Positions 36,001 to 48,000 of a stretch of 64,000 nucleotides of DNA are shown one piece after another; the stretch's first letter is position 1; every line of letters starts with the position of its first letter. The position numbers and the translations under genes are program-made. The DNA comes from Monodelphis domestica (taxonomy: Eukaryota; Chordata; Mammalia; Didelphimorphia; Didelphidae), in assembly GCF_027887165.1 (NCBI RefSeq), contig NC_077227.1:348312207-348376206 (forward strand), read 5' to 3'. Under the pieces are notes generated by a model. It made no database searches. It was not told the origin of the DNA and worked only from the letters and a program-made list of their open reading frames with translations.

Positions 36001-39000
36001 ATGTTTAAAGCAGAGAAATTTTGCTACCTAATTATGGAGGCTAGTTTGCAACAGCACAGTGGCCCAAAGAGAAAATCATCTTGGGGCTGCTGCATTCAGG
36101 ACACAGATTCTAACTACAAGAAAACGTGAGGACTAACTAAACCCATTATGATGAACACCTCAGAGATTAAATTTCAAATGCATCTATGACATTCAAGGGA
36201 CAGTATAGTAGAAAGTTCCATTCCCATTCATTCCAGTGATGGATCTGCTTCTGACTAGCTGTTGTGTAATTAGAATTGTATACCCCAGGACTTCATTTCC
36301 CAGAATCCCACTTTCATCCTTATGTTACATCCTTCCGTTTAGGAGATAAGGATTCTGTAACCCCGCCCCTCTTGATTCTTCTTCCACTTTCACAGTCTGA
36401 TAAACTTGTCTTTACTCAGACTTCATCTATTTCCTCCACGTCAAGTGATTGTTAATAAAACTTATAAAATATAATACTTGGAGTTATGGGATATTAATTT
36501 TAATCTTACATTTCATGTCCTTAGCTGAAATCTCCTCTCTGGGCCTCAGGTTAGTTTCCTTATCTCTAAATGCCTCTAAACTATGCCTCTACAGCAGGGG
36601 TCCCCAAACTGTGGTCCCCTGAGGCCATTTATCCGGCCCCCATCACACTTCCGGAAGGAGCACCTCTTTCATGGGTGGTCAGTGAGAGGAGCACTGTATG
36701 TGGCGGCACCAAAAAGCATGGCATCGCTCGCATACAGTACTACTTCCAGTGTTCTGAGAGTAACTGAATAAGAACGAGGCACCACGCAAAGGATTATGTG
36801 GCTGCACAATGGAAGACATCAGCATGGTGAGTGGTGATCGGGGGAGGGGATTCCGCACTGTGTGTACTGCTGCCCTGTATAGTGGTGGCAGTGATGGGGC
36901 TATGCAAGGTGTGACAGGCCCATCACAGCCAGTGCTGCAGCCTCTGCTATCCCAGAGAGCGGTATACAGATGGGTTCTTAGTTTGTTTTATAGTCTGGCC
37001 CTCTAATGGTCTGAGGGACAGTGAACTGGCCCCCAGTGTAAAAAGTTTGGGGACCCCTGATCTACAGAATTAAGGACTTAAAATAGATGATTTCAAAGGT
37101 TCCTTCTAGCTCAGACATTCTGTTTCAGAAAAACAAAAGAGCTTCTTAAAGTACAAAGAACTCTAAATCTACAGTCTGAACAGAGTTTAAATCCCACCTC
37201 TAATGTGGCCCTTGAGTAAGACCCTGAAATCTTGCCTTGGCCTCAGGTTCCTCATCTGTAAAAACCGGAGGTTGTGGGGGAGCAACTAAATGGCCCCATA
37301 CATCTCTCGGACCCTATGCATTAATAACATTTGCCACTAGGAGGCAGCAGTGAACAACTCTAGCAATGGAAAAGGCCATCAAAAATGGTCAGATATTTAT
37401 TATTGGTGGAATGATCTTTATTACACCATGAACAGACATATGTTACTTTCTTAAAATTAAATCTATTTAAAGGAAAAGAATGAGTATCTATTAAGATAAT
37501 TAAATAAAATTATTATATTTTAAAGTATATTTCTAGTGAAAGGTCTTTGTTTTTAATATTTCTTTTAAATAAACATGCTTTATTTCTTTTTATCATCATC
37601 TCACCCTTTATGTTTTTTCACTTTCATGCTCTTAGAAATGGAATGGAGAAGTGGCATAAAGTAGTAGATAGGGAACTGGCCTTGAAGCAAAGAAGGCCTG
37701 AATTCAAGTCCTACCACTAACACCCATCAGCTATATGACCTGGTACGGTTTACTTAAACATCTCAATCCTCTCAGTAAACCTTAAGACTCCAAGTTAAAG
37801 AGAAGATGCTGACTCACAATGGTAGAAGTTTCCTTGCATAGGAATGTCCTATTCCATTGAAATCAAAGGTCCAAGCTGAATCCACGTGAGATAATATTTA
37901 CAAAAATGCTTGGCATGAAGCAAGCACTATATAACAGTTATTCCCTTCCCTTCCATAGTTCCTTTACCAATAGCACAATGCAACAGAATGAAAAGAACAC
38001 AGGTCTTGGAGTCTTTAGACCTTGAGTCCAATTCTAGATTTGATATCTTAGGACAATGATGGCAAACCTATGGCACAGATGCCAAAGATGGCATTGCAGA
38101 GAGCTCTCTGGGCAAGTGGCCATCTCCATCCCACCCCCCAGTTTGTTACTAGAAAAGCAGAGGGACTTGGAGGTAGTTGCACCCCTCACCCTCTCCACCA
38201 TGCCTAACTACATTTTTTCACATCTCTCACCCCTCTGCTCAGCAGCCAATGTGAGCACATAGGGGGTAAGGTGGGCGGCTCATAGGCAGCAAAGTTGGAG
38301 AGGAGAGGAGTGCTCAGGTCACTCCCCTCCCCCTCTCTATACTCACTGCTGAGGGCATTCCTCATTTCACCCGCCCCTCTGCCCAGCAGTCCAATAGGAG
38401 CGCTTCTTTCCCCTGTGTGGGGTGAAAGGGGGCAGGGTGTACCCAGCATGTGGGGGGGGGGAGGGCACAGCACATGGTCTCTGGTGGGAGTGGGGCCCAG
38501 CATTCCATCTCTAAAAGGTTTGCCATCACTGCCCTAGAGGACAAAACCTATGGGGAGTTCCTTCCCTTTCTCATGCAATGAGCTGGCTACATAAATGGTC
38601 ACTAAGGTCCCCTTTTCCAGATCTCAATCCATTATCTGTTGATTACAGGCCACTCTTGAGACTTGCATGAGTCAGCCTAGATTTGGGGTGGTCTATGTTC
38701 CCACCAATATGGCCACCAAGTCCTTGGCACGTGTACCTTCTCCACATTTCCCACCGCAGGGGAGACATCCTGAAAGCAAAGTCCTCAAGAGCTCCCAGAC
38801 CTGCTCTTTGAGGGGCTGCTGCTTTATTTCTGAGTAGGATTCTGGCAAGAAGGGTAACTTGATCACAATATCACACACACTCACTTGGGAATTTAAGAAG
38901 GTCAGGGTAGGCTTCCTGAGACTTTTAAAGAGACAATCAGGGAAGAAAAAGGCAAGCCACAGTCTCAGCTCTGCCTAGAACTCTCCAGGCCAATTAGTCA

Positions 39001-42000
39001 TTTGCATTCTTGGGCCTCAGTTTCTTCCTGTGTAAAGTGACTATGAGGACCTCTGTGGTCTCCAACAGACTGTGTGCTAAGGGCCTTGGCATTTGCTGGT
39101 CTCTGACAAAACAGGGAAATGAGTTAGGACCTCGAACTTTGAGGAAAATCCCGTCACTTTCCACATAGCTGCTCTTTTGCTTCCTAAATCCCAGAAGCTA
39201 GAAAGCTGACTGATGGTGGCTAATGACATATTTGGGATAACTAATTTGTTAGGCAGATACATAGGTAAAATATTTTCTCAGTGCTTACTGCATCCAAGCA
39301 CTGTGGTGAGGACAGCTCACTTTCTAAGGGGAGAAGACAGCCCAGAGAAGGCTGTTGGACACAGACAGGTGTGAAAGGACCATGATCGTGCCTGAAGAGG
39401 AACACTTCAAATAAACTGAAGACTGAACCAGGAGTGAAATGGCTATATTCTAGTCCCACCACTAACCTGCTGGCAAGTGATCACAGCAAATTATTTCACA
39501 TCTAGCCCTCAGTCATCTCCCTCCCACTCCCTCAGACTTTGTCTCTGAGCCTCCAGCCCCGTAGGGCAGCTTTGGCCTTCTGCTGCCTCTCTGGCCCCTT
39601 CTGGGCCCCCCAACCCAGCCCCACAGTGTGGTCTTCTCTCACTAGAAAGTGAGCTGCAAGAGGGCAGGAACGGTCCTGTTTCTTTGTATTCCTATTCCTA
39701 GGCCTCATCACAGTGCTTGGCATGTAGAAAGCACTTCGTGAATATTAAATCTATTTATTTATCTAATAATGTAGCGACCAAGATCCCAAACAGATCATTC
39801 ACCACTCCCAGGGCTCTGTAAGCACAGTGCCCAGCACAAAACTCTGAACTGCAGCTAATCAGTACACATTTGATGGTGCTGACAAGAAAAGCACTTTGCC
39901 AAATTAAAAAAAAAACAAAACCCTACACCAAATAAGGCAGGTGGCAGAGGGATAGTGATGGGCCTGGAGGCACAGAGATCTGAGTGGAATCTCATTTCAG
40001 ACATTGACTTCGCTAGGAGACCCTGGGTAAGTCTCTTAGCCTCTGCCTCAGTTATTCCTATAAAATGGGAATAGTGCCTACCTTCCAGGGTTACTACGAA
40101 GATCAAAGATAATAATATTAATAGAGAACTTTTTAAACTTCAAAATTCTAGATAGATAGACGATCATAATGATGATGATAAAAGGAAGAGAAAAATTGGC
40201 AGAGAGCCAGCTTTGGGGTCAGAAAGACCCAGGTGTTCAAGCCTCGTCTCTAATACAGATTAGTTATATAAAGACATTGGGCAAATCACTTAATCTCTCA
40301 ATACCCCGGGCTTCTCTAGGATGATGAATTGCAGAAGAGTGGTCCATCAGTACTGGTGGAGAGTTACCCCACTAGCAGGCCCCCTTCCTTACCGATGACT
40401 CCAAAGCTCTGGACTCTCCCCATGCCACCTCCCCCAGATTCCCTCCGAGACAGAGACTCTCCATGTTACAAAGCAAAGGCGAAGGCTGTCATTAGGGGAC
40501 GAGACCTAGCAGAGGGCGAGCAGGCGCTGGGCATACGCGACTGGTTCTGGGAGTCCTTACAAGCTCTTTTATGGGATCACATCATTCTTTTGGCATCGGG
40601 GATGTCAGCACGGATGAGATACGTGAGAAAGGCCGGCGCTGGGCCTCTGAGGAATTTCTAGAATTCACAGCTCACACAGCGCCTGTATTAGATCTGCTTA
40701 ACAATTTTCATTGTTCCTCACTGGCCTGGATCTGCCCTGGCATGCCTCTGCTGGGGGACATCTAAAATCTCCCCAAATTAACCCCATTTGGTGCAGAGCC
40801 CTTCTCTGCCTCCAACTGCCCCACTGCAAATTTCCCCCTTTGCTACCCTACTCTCCCTTTGGCTCTCATCCTCCTATTCCCGGTGCTGCTCTATGCAATA
40901 TGCGTGATCACTCGGGCAGTGAAGCAAAAGAAGCCATGGCTGGAGCACTGGACTTGGGAATCAGGAAAATCTGAATTCAAATCCTGCCTCAGTCATTAGC
41001 AGCGTGAAAGTGAGAAGTCCCTTATCTTGTATCCCTCGATGCCTGTGAAGAACAAATGAGACCATGTATACAGTCTGCATATGGACACACGGAAAATGCC
41101 TATACATAGACAACGTATACATAGAAGAATGAATTACATACATAAGGCATGGATGTCTACATACACACACGCATAAACGTATGTACACACCATTATTTTA
41201 TTATTGTTGTTGTTACCATGACTATATTACCTTGCCAACAAGGAGTTGATATAGTCCGGAGTGGTGGGGTCAGGGCTCAGTGGAGGAGACGTCACAAAAG
41301 CAGCTGCTTTGGCCCAATTCTTGCTCCAATAGTGTGTCCCGTCTGTGCCAAGGCTGGCTGTGATGGGTTCCCCAAACACAACATTTCCTAGAGGGTACAA
41401 AGAGAAGAGGGAACCTGTAGTAGGCCGGCAGACATAGGGCCTGATTCATGTCATCATTTCCCCTAAGGTAGAGGGGTGTTTGGGGAAGATCTAGATGTAA
41501 GTATTGTGTGATCCTGACCAAGACCTGGAGTCGAGACAGATAGGATTTTTTCCTCTTATATACATTCAAGTGGCTAAGTGATGCAGTAGATTTGAGCGCC
41601 TGGCCTGCAATCAGGGAGATCTGAGTTCAAATTTGGTTTCAGCCGTGTGACCCTGGGCTAGACGCTTGTCCTTGTTGGTCTCAGTTTCTTCAACTATAAA
41701 ATGAGCTGAAGAAGGGAGATGAACCACTCCAGGAACTTTTTTTTTAAGTCCTTACTTTCTGTTTCAGGATCAATACCATGTTGATTCCAGGGCAGAAGAG
41801 TAGAATTGGGGTTAAGTTAAATTTGAACTCAGAATCTCCAGCTTCTAGGTCTGGCTTTCTAACCTCAGAGCCACCCATTTGCCCCCACTTCAGTATCTTT
41901 GCCCAAAAATCTCAAATGGAAGAGTCTGCCACTTCTGAGATGGCTGAACAATAAACAAAATGGAGATGATAATAGCATCCACCTCCCATGGTTGTTACAT

Positions 42001-45000
42001 GGATAAAAAAATATGTCAAGTACTCTGCAAACCTTAAAGGACTGTAAAAATGTTGACCTATTGTTCTTATTATATTTATTTAATCTCTTAGTGCCCCATG
42101 GCAGCTCTCTAAGACTGTAAAGTTCAGAAGAGTTACAGATCTGCATGGGGAGCATCCCACATTTAGAAGCAAGGATGACAAAAAAACAGGCAGTGCCAGC
42201 AGGCAAGGAAGGTCCAAGCTCACTCACTCCCCAAAGCCAACAGGGTCAACTAGGCCTGATGTATACAAGGATTTCCACTGCTGGCCCAAAGCCAAAGTTT
42301 TCTCAATGGAAGGACTGCCAATGGTCCTTTATCATCACCTCAATCTTGGGCAAGGAGTGAGCCAAGAGCACCAAGGAAAACTCTGGGGGCAGACAAAGGA
42401 TTAAATGCTCCCAGAGATTAAGTCTCCAATTGGACCACTTAATGAGGGAGCCCACATGGGAGAAGGACAGGAGAACAGTGAATGAAAGCTGTCTAGGGGA
42501 TTCCTGAAGCCAGAATAAAGTTGCCAAACTCCATCCCTGGAGAACCTCAGCTCCTTGAAAGAGATGAAGGTTTCATCTGTCTTTGTATCTTCAATGCTTA
42601 GCACACAACAGACAGTTAATAAATGTTTATTTAAAGGCAATTGTTAATTAGAAAATATATGAGACTAATTGAAGAATGAATAAACAATTTAAGAAACAAG
42701 TACAAAAGGATATTATTACACTGTAAGGAATAATAAATACAGAGAAGCCTGGGAAGACTTAGATGAACAGATGCAAAGCATAATGAGAAAAATGCAACTA
42801 GGTGGCTTGGGGGATAGAGAGCCAGGCCTAGAGATGGGCATTCCTGAATTCAAATGTGGCCTCAGATACTTCCTAGCTATGTGACCCTGGGAAATGACTT
42901 AACCTCACTGCCTAGCCCTTATCGCTCTTCTAATTTGGAACCAATACTTAGTATCAATTCTAAGACAGAAGGTAAAGGTTTTTTAAAAAAGAGAGAAATA
43001 AAGAGGCATAATGAGGACAAACCAGAAAACAATAATGAGTGTAATCTTATAAATGGAAAGAACCACAAGATGCATTTAAATTCCAATGACTAAGTCTGTC
43101 ATATGATATGGGATACTACCTGTGAGGAACATGGAAGACTAGAGATAAGACCAGACTTTTCTGGTATGTCAAACTAACTTTGCTATGTTTTTTTTGGTTC
43201 TGTGTGTCCATGTTTTTTAAATGAGGAATGTCTTTCTGGGAGAATGTAACTTTCTGAGCTGCCTTTAAATTAGTTAAAATCTCCCTCACCATAAGAAGAC
43301 TTTCACAATCCCCTTTAAAGCTAGTCCCTTCCTTAAGTTAATTATCTCCAAAACAATCCTGCGTATATATCTTGTACAAAGTTATTTGCATGCTGTCTCC
43401 CCTATCAAATAACCTTGAGAACAAGGACTATCTTACCTTCCTTTGAATCTCCAGGGTTTTACACACTGCCTGGCACATAGCATGTGCTTAATAAAAATGA
43501 ATAACTGCTAGATGATTATAAAATAAAAGATAACAATAAAAATTATCTTAAATAGAAAAAAATAGATGAGCTCTAAAATCTATCTCCTATTCAATCAGTT
43601 CTATCCCCTTCTTGTGGTGTCAGAACCACACATAGCCTTTCCTTTCCTTTCCTTTCTCTCTCTTCATCTTGAAATTTCCCCTGTAAGGCTACAGAAAAGG
43701 CTCGATTTAAGAATGCTTACTATGTTAAATTTGAAATACATATCTTTTAAAAGCTGTATGTATGTAGTGGTGATTTATAATAATAATAATGATGATGATG
43801 ATGATGATGCTTAGCATACTATGGTGAAACCAGCTGTACTGATGTCAATCTGCCTGGTGATTCAGAAGCTCTATAAATATTAACTAAACTAAAAAATTCA
43901 GATGTATGAACAGTGAAGAAAGATTAAAGAAAGGACAACTCTATAGAAAAATAGCAAGAAAGATCCGACAGTGAATAAGTTAAGAAAACTCATCCAGGCC
44001 CCGAAAGACAGGGGCTGTTAGTCCTAAGGAACCACTTTAGCTGAGTCACCAAAGACCTTGGAAATCCATCAGCAACTCAAACCTGAACAGGAAAACCAGT
44101 CTCCTTACTCAGTTATCTTTTCTCTCTCCCTTAGAAAAAAAAAGAAGGAAAGAAAGGTCCAAGAGCACACTCCCTCTCTAGGGCCAGTTTTTCTCCTTTA
44201 TTTCCCTTAGCACTTGGTTTCTTGGCCATACAAGGTCCTATGCCATGCTGCAGTGTAGACATCCTACATGATGGAGGGTTTCAGTAGAGACTCAATACTA
44301 CTGAATCCCTTCCTCAACTGTCAGGTGAAGAGGCTTGGACCAACGGCCCTCAAAGGTCCTTTGTGGCTGCCTCCTTTTTCTGAGCAATCTTCACTTGAAG
44401 CCAAAGACTGACCAATTCCTATCCAGCAAAGGAACAGGCTAATTCAAGAAAACAGAGCCCTGGGCCAAGTCTGCCTGAAAGGGCAGAACACAAGGTCAGG
44501 TCTCTCCCAAAGGTTCTGACTCAAGGCAGAACCCATCGGGGCAGTGAAATCCACATGGAAACAAGCCAGAGAAGTGGTCCGTCCCCAGGATGGGTTTGCA
44601 GACATGTGTACGCTTACTTCGTTTCTCCTTTTTCTCCATGAAAGGCAGGGGAACAGGAGAAATTTGGGCCCTCTTCCCAGATCCACCCCCCTCATGACTC
44701 GGGCAGCGAGGAAAAACATGTCAGTGGGCAAATGTAATGCCTATAGTAAAACACAGCGACATACACACAACTACTGTTGTCAAGTGGGTAGTACAGAGAA
44801 CCCGAGTGAATGTGTCAGGGCTGTCTAGACAGAAAGGGTTCTCTTCCCACAAGAATGGGCCACCCACCCTCAGGGAAGCTGGGCATCAAAAGGCTGCTAG
44901 GCTATTTTTAGCAAGCCCAATCACTTACATGTGGAGTTTTGTGGACTTAACCCAAAATGTGGCATTTAAACTACTGTTCTCACAGTTTCTCCTCTACTCA

Positions 45001-48000
45001 AAGTATTTCATTAGTACCTAATGACCTGCAACCATTATCCATTTCCTTTCTCCGCCTTTCCCTCCTTCCCTGACTTCTCACTCACCATCTGTCCCTACAG
45101 ATTTCATAACCACCCAGAGACCTTGCCTTCTGGGATCAAGTCAGGTACCAGCCAAGGCGAGGGACAAGGTCTTTGATAAATGCCAGTCGGCAGAGTCCCC
45201 AGCCTTTAAAGGGGAGGTGTTCATCCAGAGACACTGGAAGAGGAGGCACAGTTGCTGCTGCTGCCGTTCAGTCATTTCAGCCCTGTCTTATTCTTCATGA
45301 CCTCATTTGGGCTTTTCTTGGCCAGGATACAGGAATGGTTTACCATTTCCTTCTCCAGCTCATTTGACAGATGAGGAAATTGAGGCAAACAGGGTGAAGT
45401 GGCTTGCCCAGGGTGGCCCAGGCAGGAAGAAGAGTCTTCTTGATTCCAAGCCTGGTGCCCTGCTCACCGAAGCCTAGTTACTGGCAAATAACAACAGTGA
45501 AGATGTGTAATAAAGCTTATGAATAAGTCTTAAGTCCTTGAGTCTCAATTTCCTCATTTGCAAAATGAGACTGGTGTCTGAGGTCCTTTTCCTGTCTAGA
45601 GCTAGCATCCTAACAGTCTGCATGTGCACACTCAGACTCGGGGGGGACCCTGTCCGAGATGCCAGGAAGGAGAAGAACACGGGGGGGGCACAATTCACCT
45701 TTCTTCCGGGCTTGAGAGATGAGGTCCGCAGCACTCTTGCTCATGACCTTGGTGATGTAGAGAGGGCAGTTGGTTTGACTGGCAATGGTGATTGCCCGAA
45801 AAACAGCCTCAGCTTCCAGCTAGAAGAAAAGGAACCCATTCATCAGAAAGGCCAGAGACCACCCTCCCCAACAAAGCTGCCAATCCCTCTGCCTCCCAGC
45901 GGCCACCTGTCATTCCTCAAAGAGATGAGTGGTTGCCCATTAATAGAGAAGGCCCATGAGTTTTTCAGGTGGCTCTGTTTATTAAGTAAACAACCATGTC
46001 CTGCTTGAACTTAAACAAGGTTTAAAAAATATGACAGTCTTTATCTCCCCATCCCACAAAATAGTGCACCCCACCCCTCTGGGAAAACATCATCCTAGCC
46101 CCAGAATGTCTGTCTAAAGGAATGAGCAAACACCAGCTGAACTATAGCTTAAAACTCTGCTATCTTCTGAATGACAGCATGTTGCAGGGTTAAGTCCAAG
46201 AGGCAGGTCATGTCATAAATTAATTAATCCTTCCTTACCACGTTCAGTGAGGACACAAGCCTACGAGAGCAGTAAGTGGGATGCTCCCAAGATGCAGTCC
46301 AAGCCTTTTTAAACCCAACACTGGGATGCTGGGCCACAGCTTACAAGGATAAAAAACCCTATCTGATGGGCTCATTAGACAACACAAAACCTTTTCACAC
46401 TCATTATCATAATGATTTCCCCCCACCTCCCAGTTCCAAGTGTGCTTCCCTATCTCCAATCATCTTGTATTTGCTTATGTTATCTCTTGGCTTCCCTGGC
46501 CTTCCCTCTCTCTGTCAATAAAATGAGGGGGCAGGGCTTAGGATCTCAGAGTTGGGTCCCTTCCAGCTAGGATTCTATGATCTGTGTACACTCCTGACTT
46601 TGCTTATTTTGGTCTTTGCATCTAAGTGCAATACCTTGAACTTAAGAAATGCCAAGGAGAATATATACATGTATGTATATATAAAACATATATACACATG
46701 TGTATACACACACACAATCAAACTGAAGCAGAAGATGGTAGAGAATTGGGGATCTATGGTTACATATACCAACAGACTTTGGATCACTATGTTAGTAGGT
46801 TTTTTATAAATACTTTACTTTGCTATGAGGGAGGACAGTCACTTCCTACTATTTCTAAAGGTCTATGTTAATTTTAGGCATATGCTTATTTTAAAATAAG
46901 TATAATTTAAAATTTTTAATTTTAAAATAAACTTAGTTAATAATTATTTTTACAAAAGAATTACAGTGGGAAGTTTTGCAAATGTCGGTAGGTTTTCTAA
47001 ATGTTTTCCTTTGCTACACAGGAAGGTGGAGCAGGAAGTGACCGATACTTCTAAAAGTCTAAATCTGTTTTAGGTATAGATTTTTTATACTATTAAAATA
47101 AATTTACTTTATTAATTTTTATGAAAGAATTACAATGGGAAGGATTTGATAGGTTTGCGCAAATATTGATAGGATACCTATTTTAGGTATTTATTATACT
47201 TCTTTTAAAATAATCTATTTTAATAACTTTTTACAAAAGAACCACAGTGGGAAGAATGCAGCTTTGCAGCCAAGTTTGCTCTCATCACAAGGTATTTTTT
47301 CCTCTCTGGGGAGGGAAGGTGACATTGGGCCTCCTGATGACCAAGGAGGACTCGGCTTAGCCTGTTATCTTTCAGACAGTTACCCTCTCGGGTTTCTCTG
47401 AGCAGCATGTGGGTCGCAGGGCTAGAAGGCACCACTTGAGGTACAGCTTAGGTATGCTTTGAACTGGAGAGAGCCTGCCTTGTTCCCCGATAACCCTTCC
47501 CTCTGAGCAGCTGGCCTGACCGCCTCAGTTCCCCGTGGCCTCAGCCCTGGCCTCTGATCTCCCTCTCTCCCAGAGCAGCGTGGATTTCCAGCACTTGGGC
47601 AACCTGGCTATCTTTGGAGGGTTACATCATTCTCTCTGACTTCACCCGCAAAGGCTTCCAAGGTTCTGACAGATGCTACAGCTGAAAGGCCTCTTATTAA
47701 AAAGAAGAAAGGAGGGAACGAGAGATGGAGCCAAACCAGAGGAGGCAAAAATAGGCTTTTCGTTGAAATCCCCTGGCCCCTGGCCTGCTGCAGACTCCCC
47801 GAGTGACCCAGCCGAAGGAATCTATCTTGCAAGCACGTCTCCTCAGTGGTTAGCCTTTAGAAATGGTTTTGAGAATGGCGCCGATTAGCCCAACCAACCT
47901 ACCCTGTGGAATTAATCTGGCTTTATTTCCCACAGGGCAGTGACTGACTTTATAGGCAAGGCCTGTGGGTCAGGGTCAAAGGCTATTAATGAATTCCAAC

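Noticed and set aside
36570-37006. Frames of 62-65 codons in the hAT element
   Set aside because: The element is non-autonomous; no transposase motif is present.
45538-46008. 156-codon + frame across DPYSL3 exon 8
   Set aside because: It is the antisense of exon 8 and adjacent intron; the minus-strand exon has matching splice sites and protein identity.
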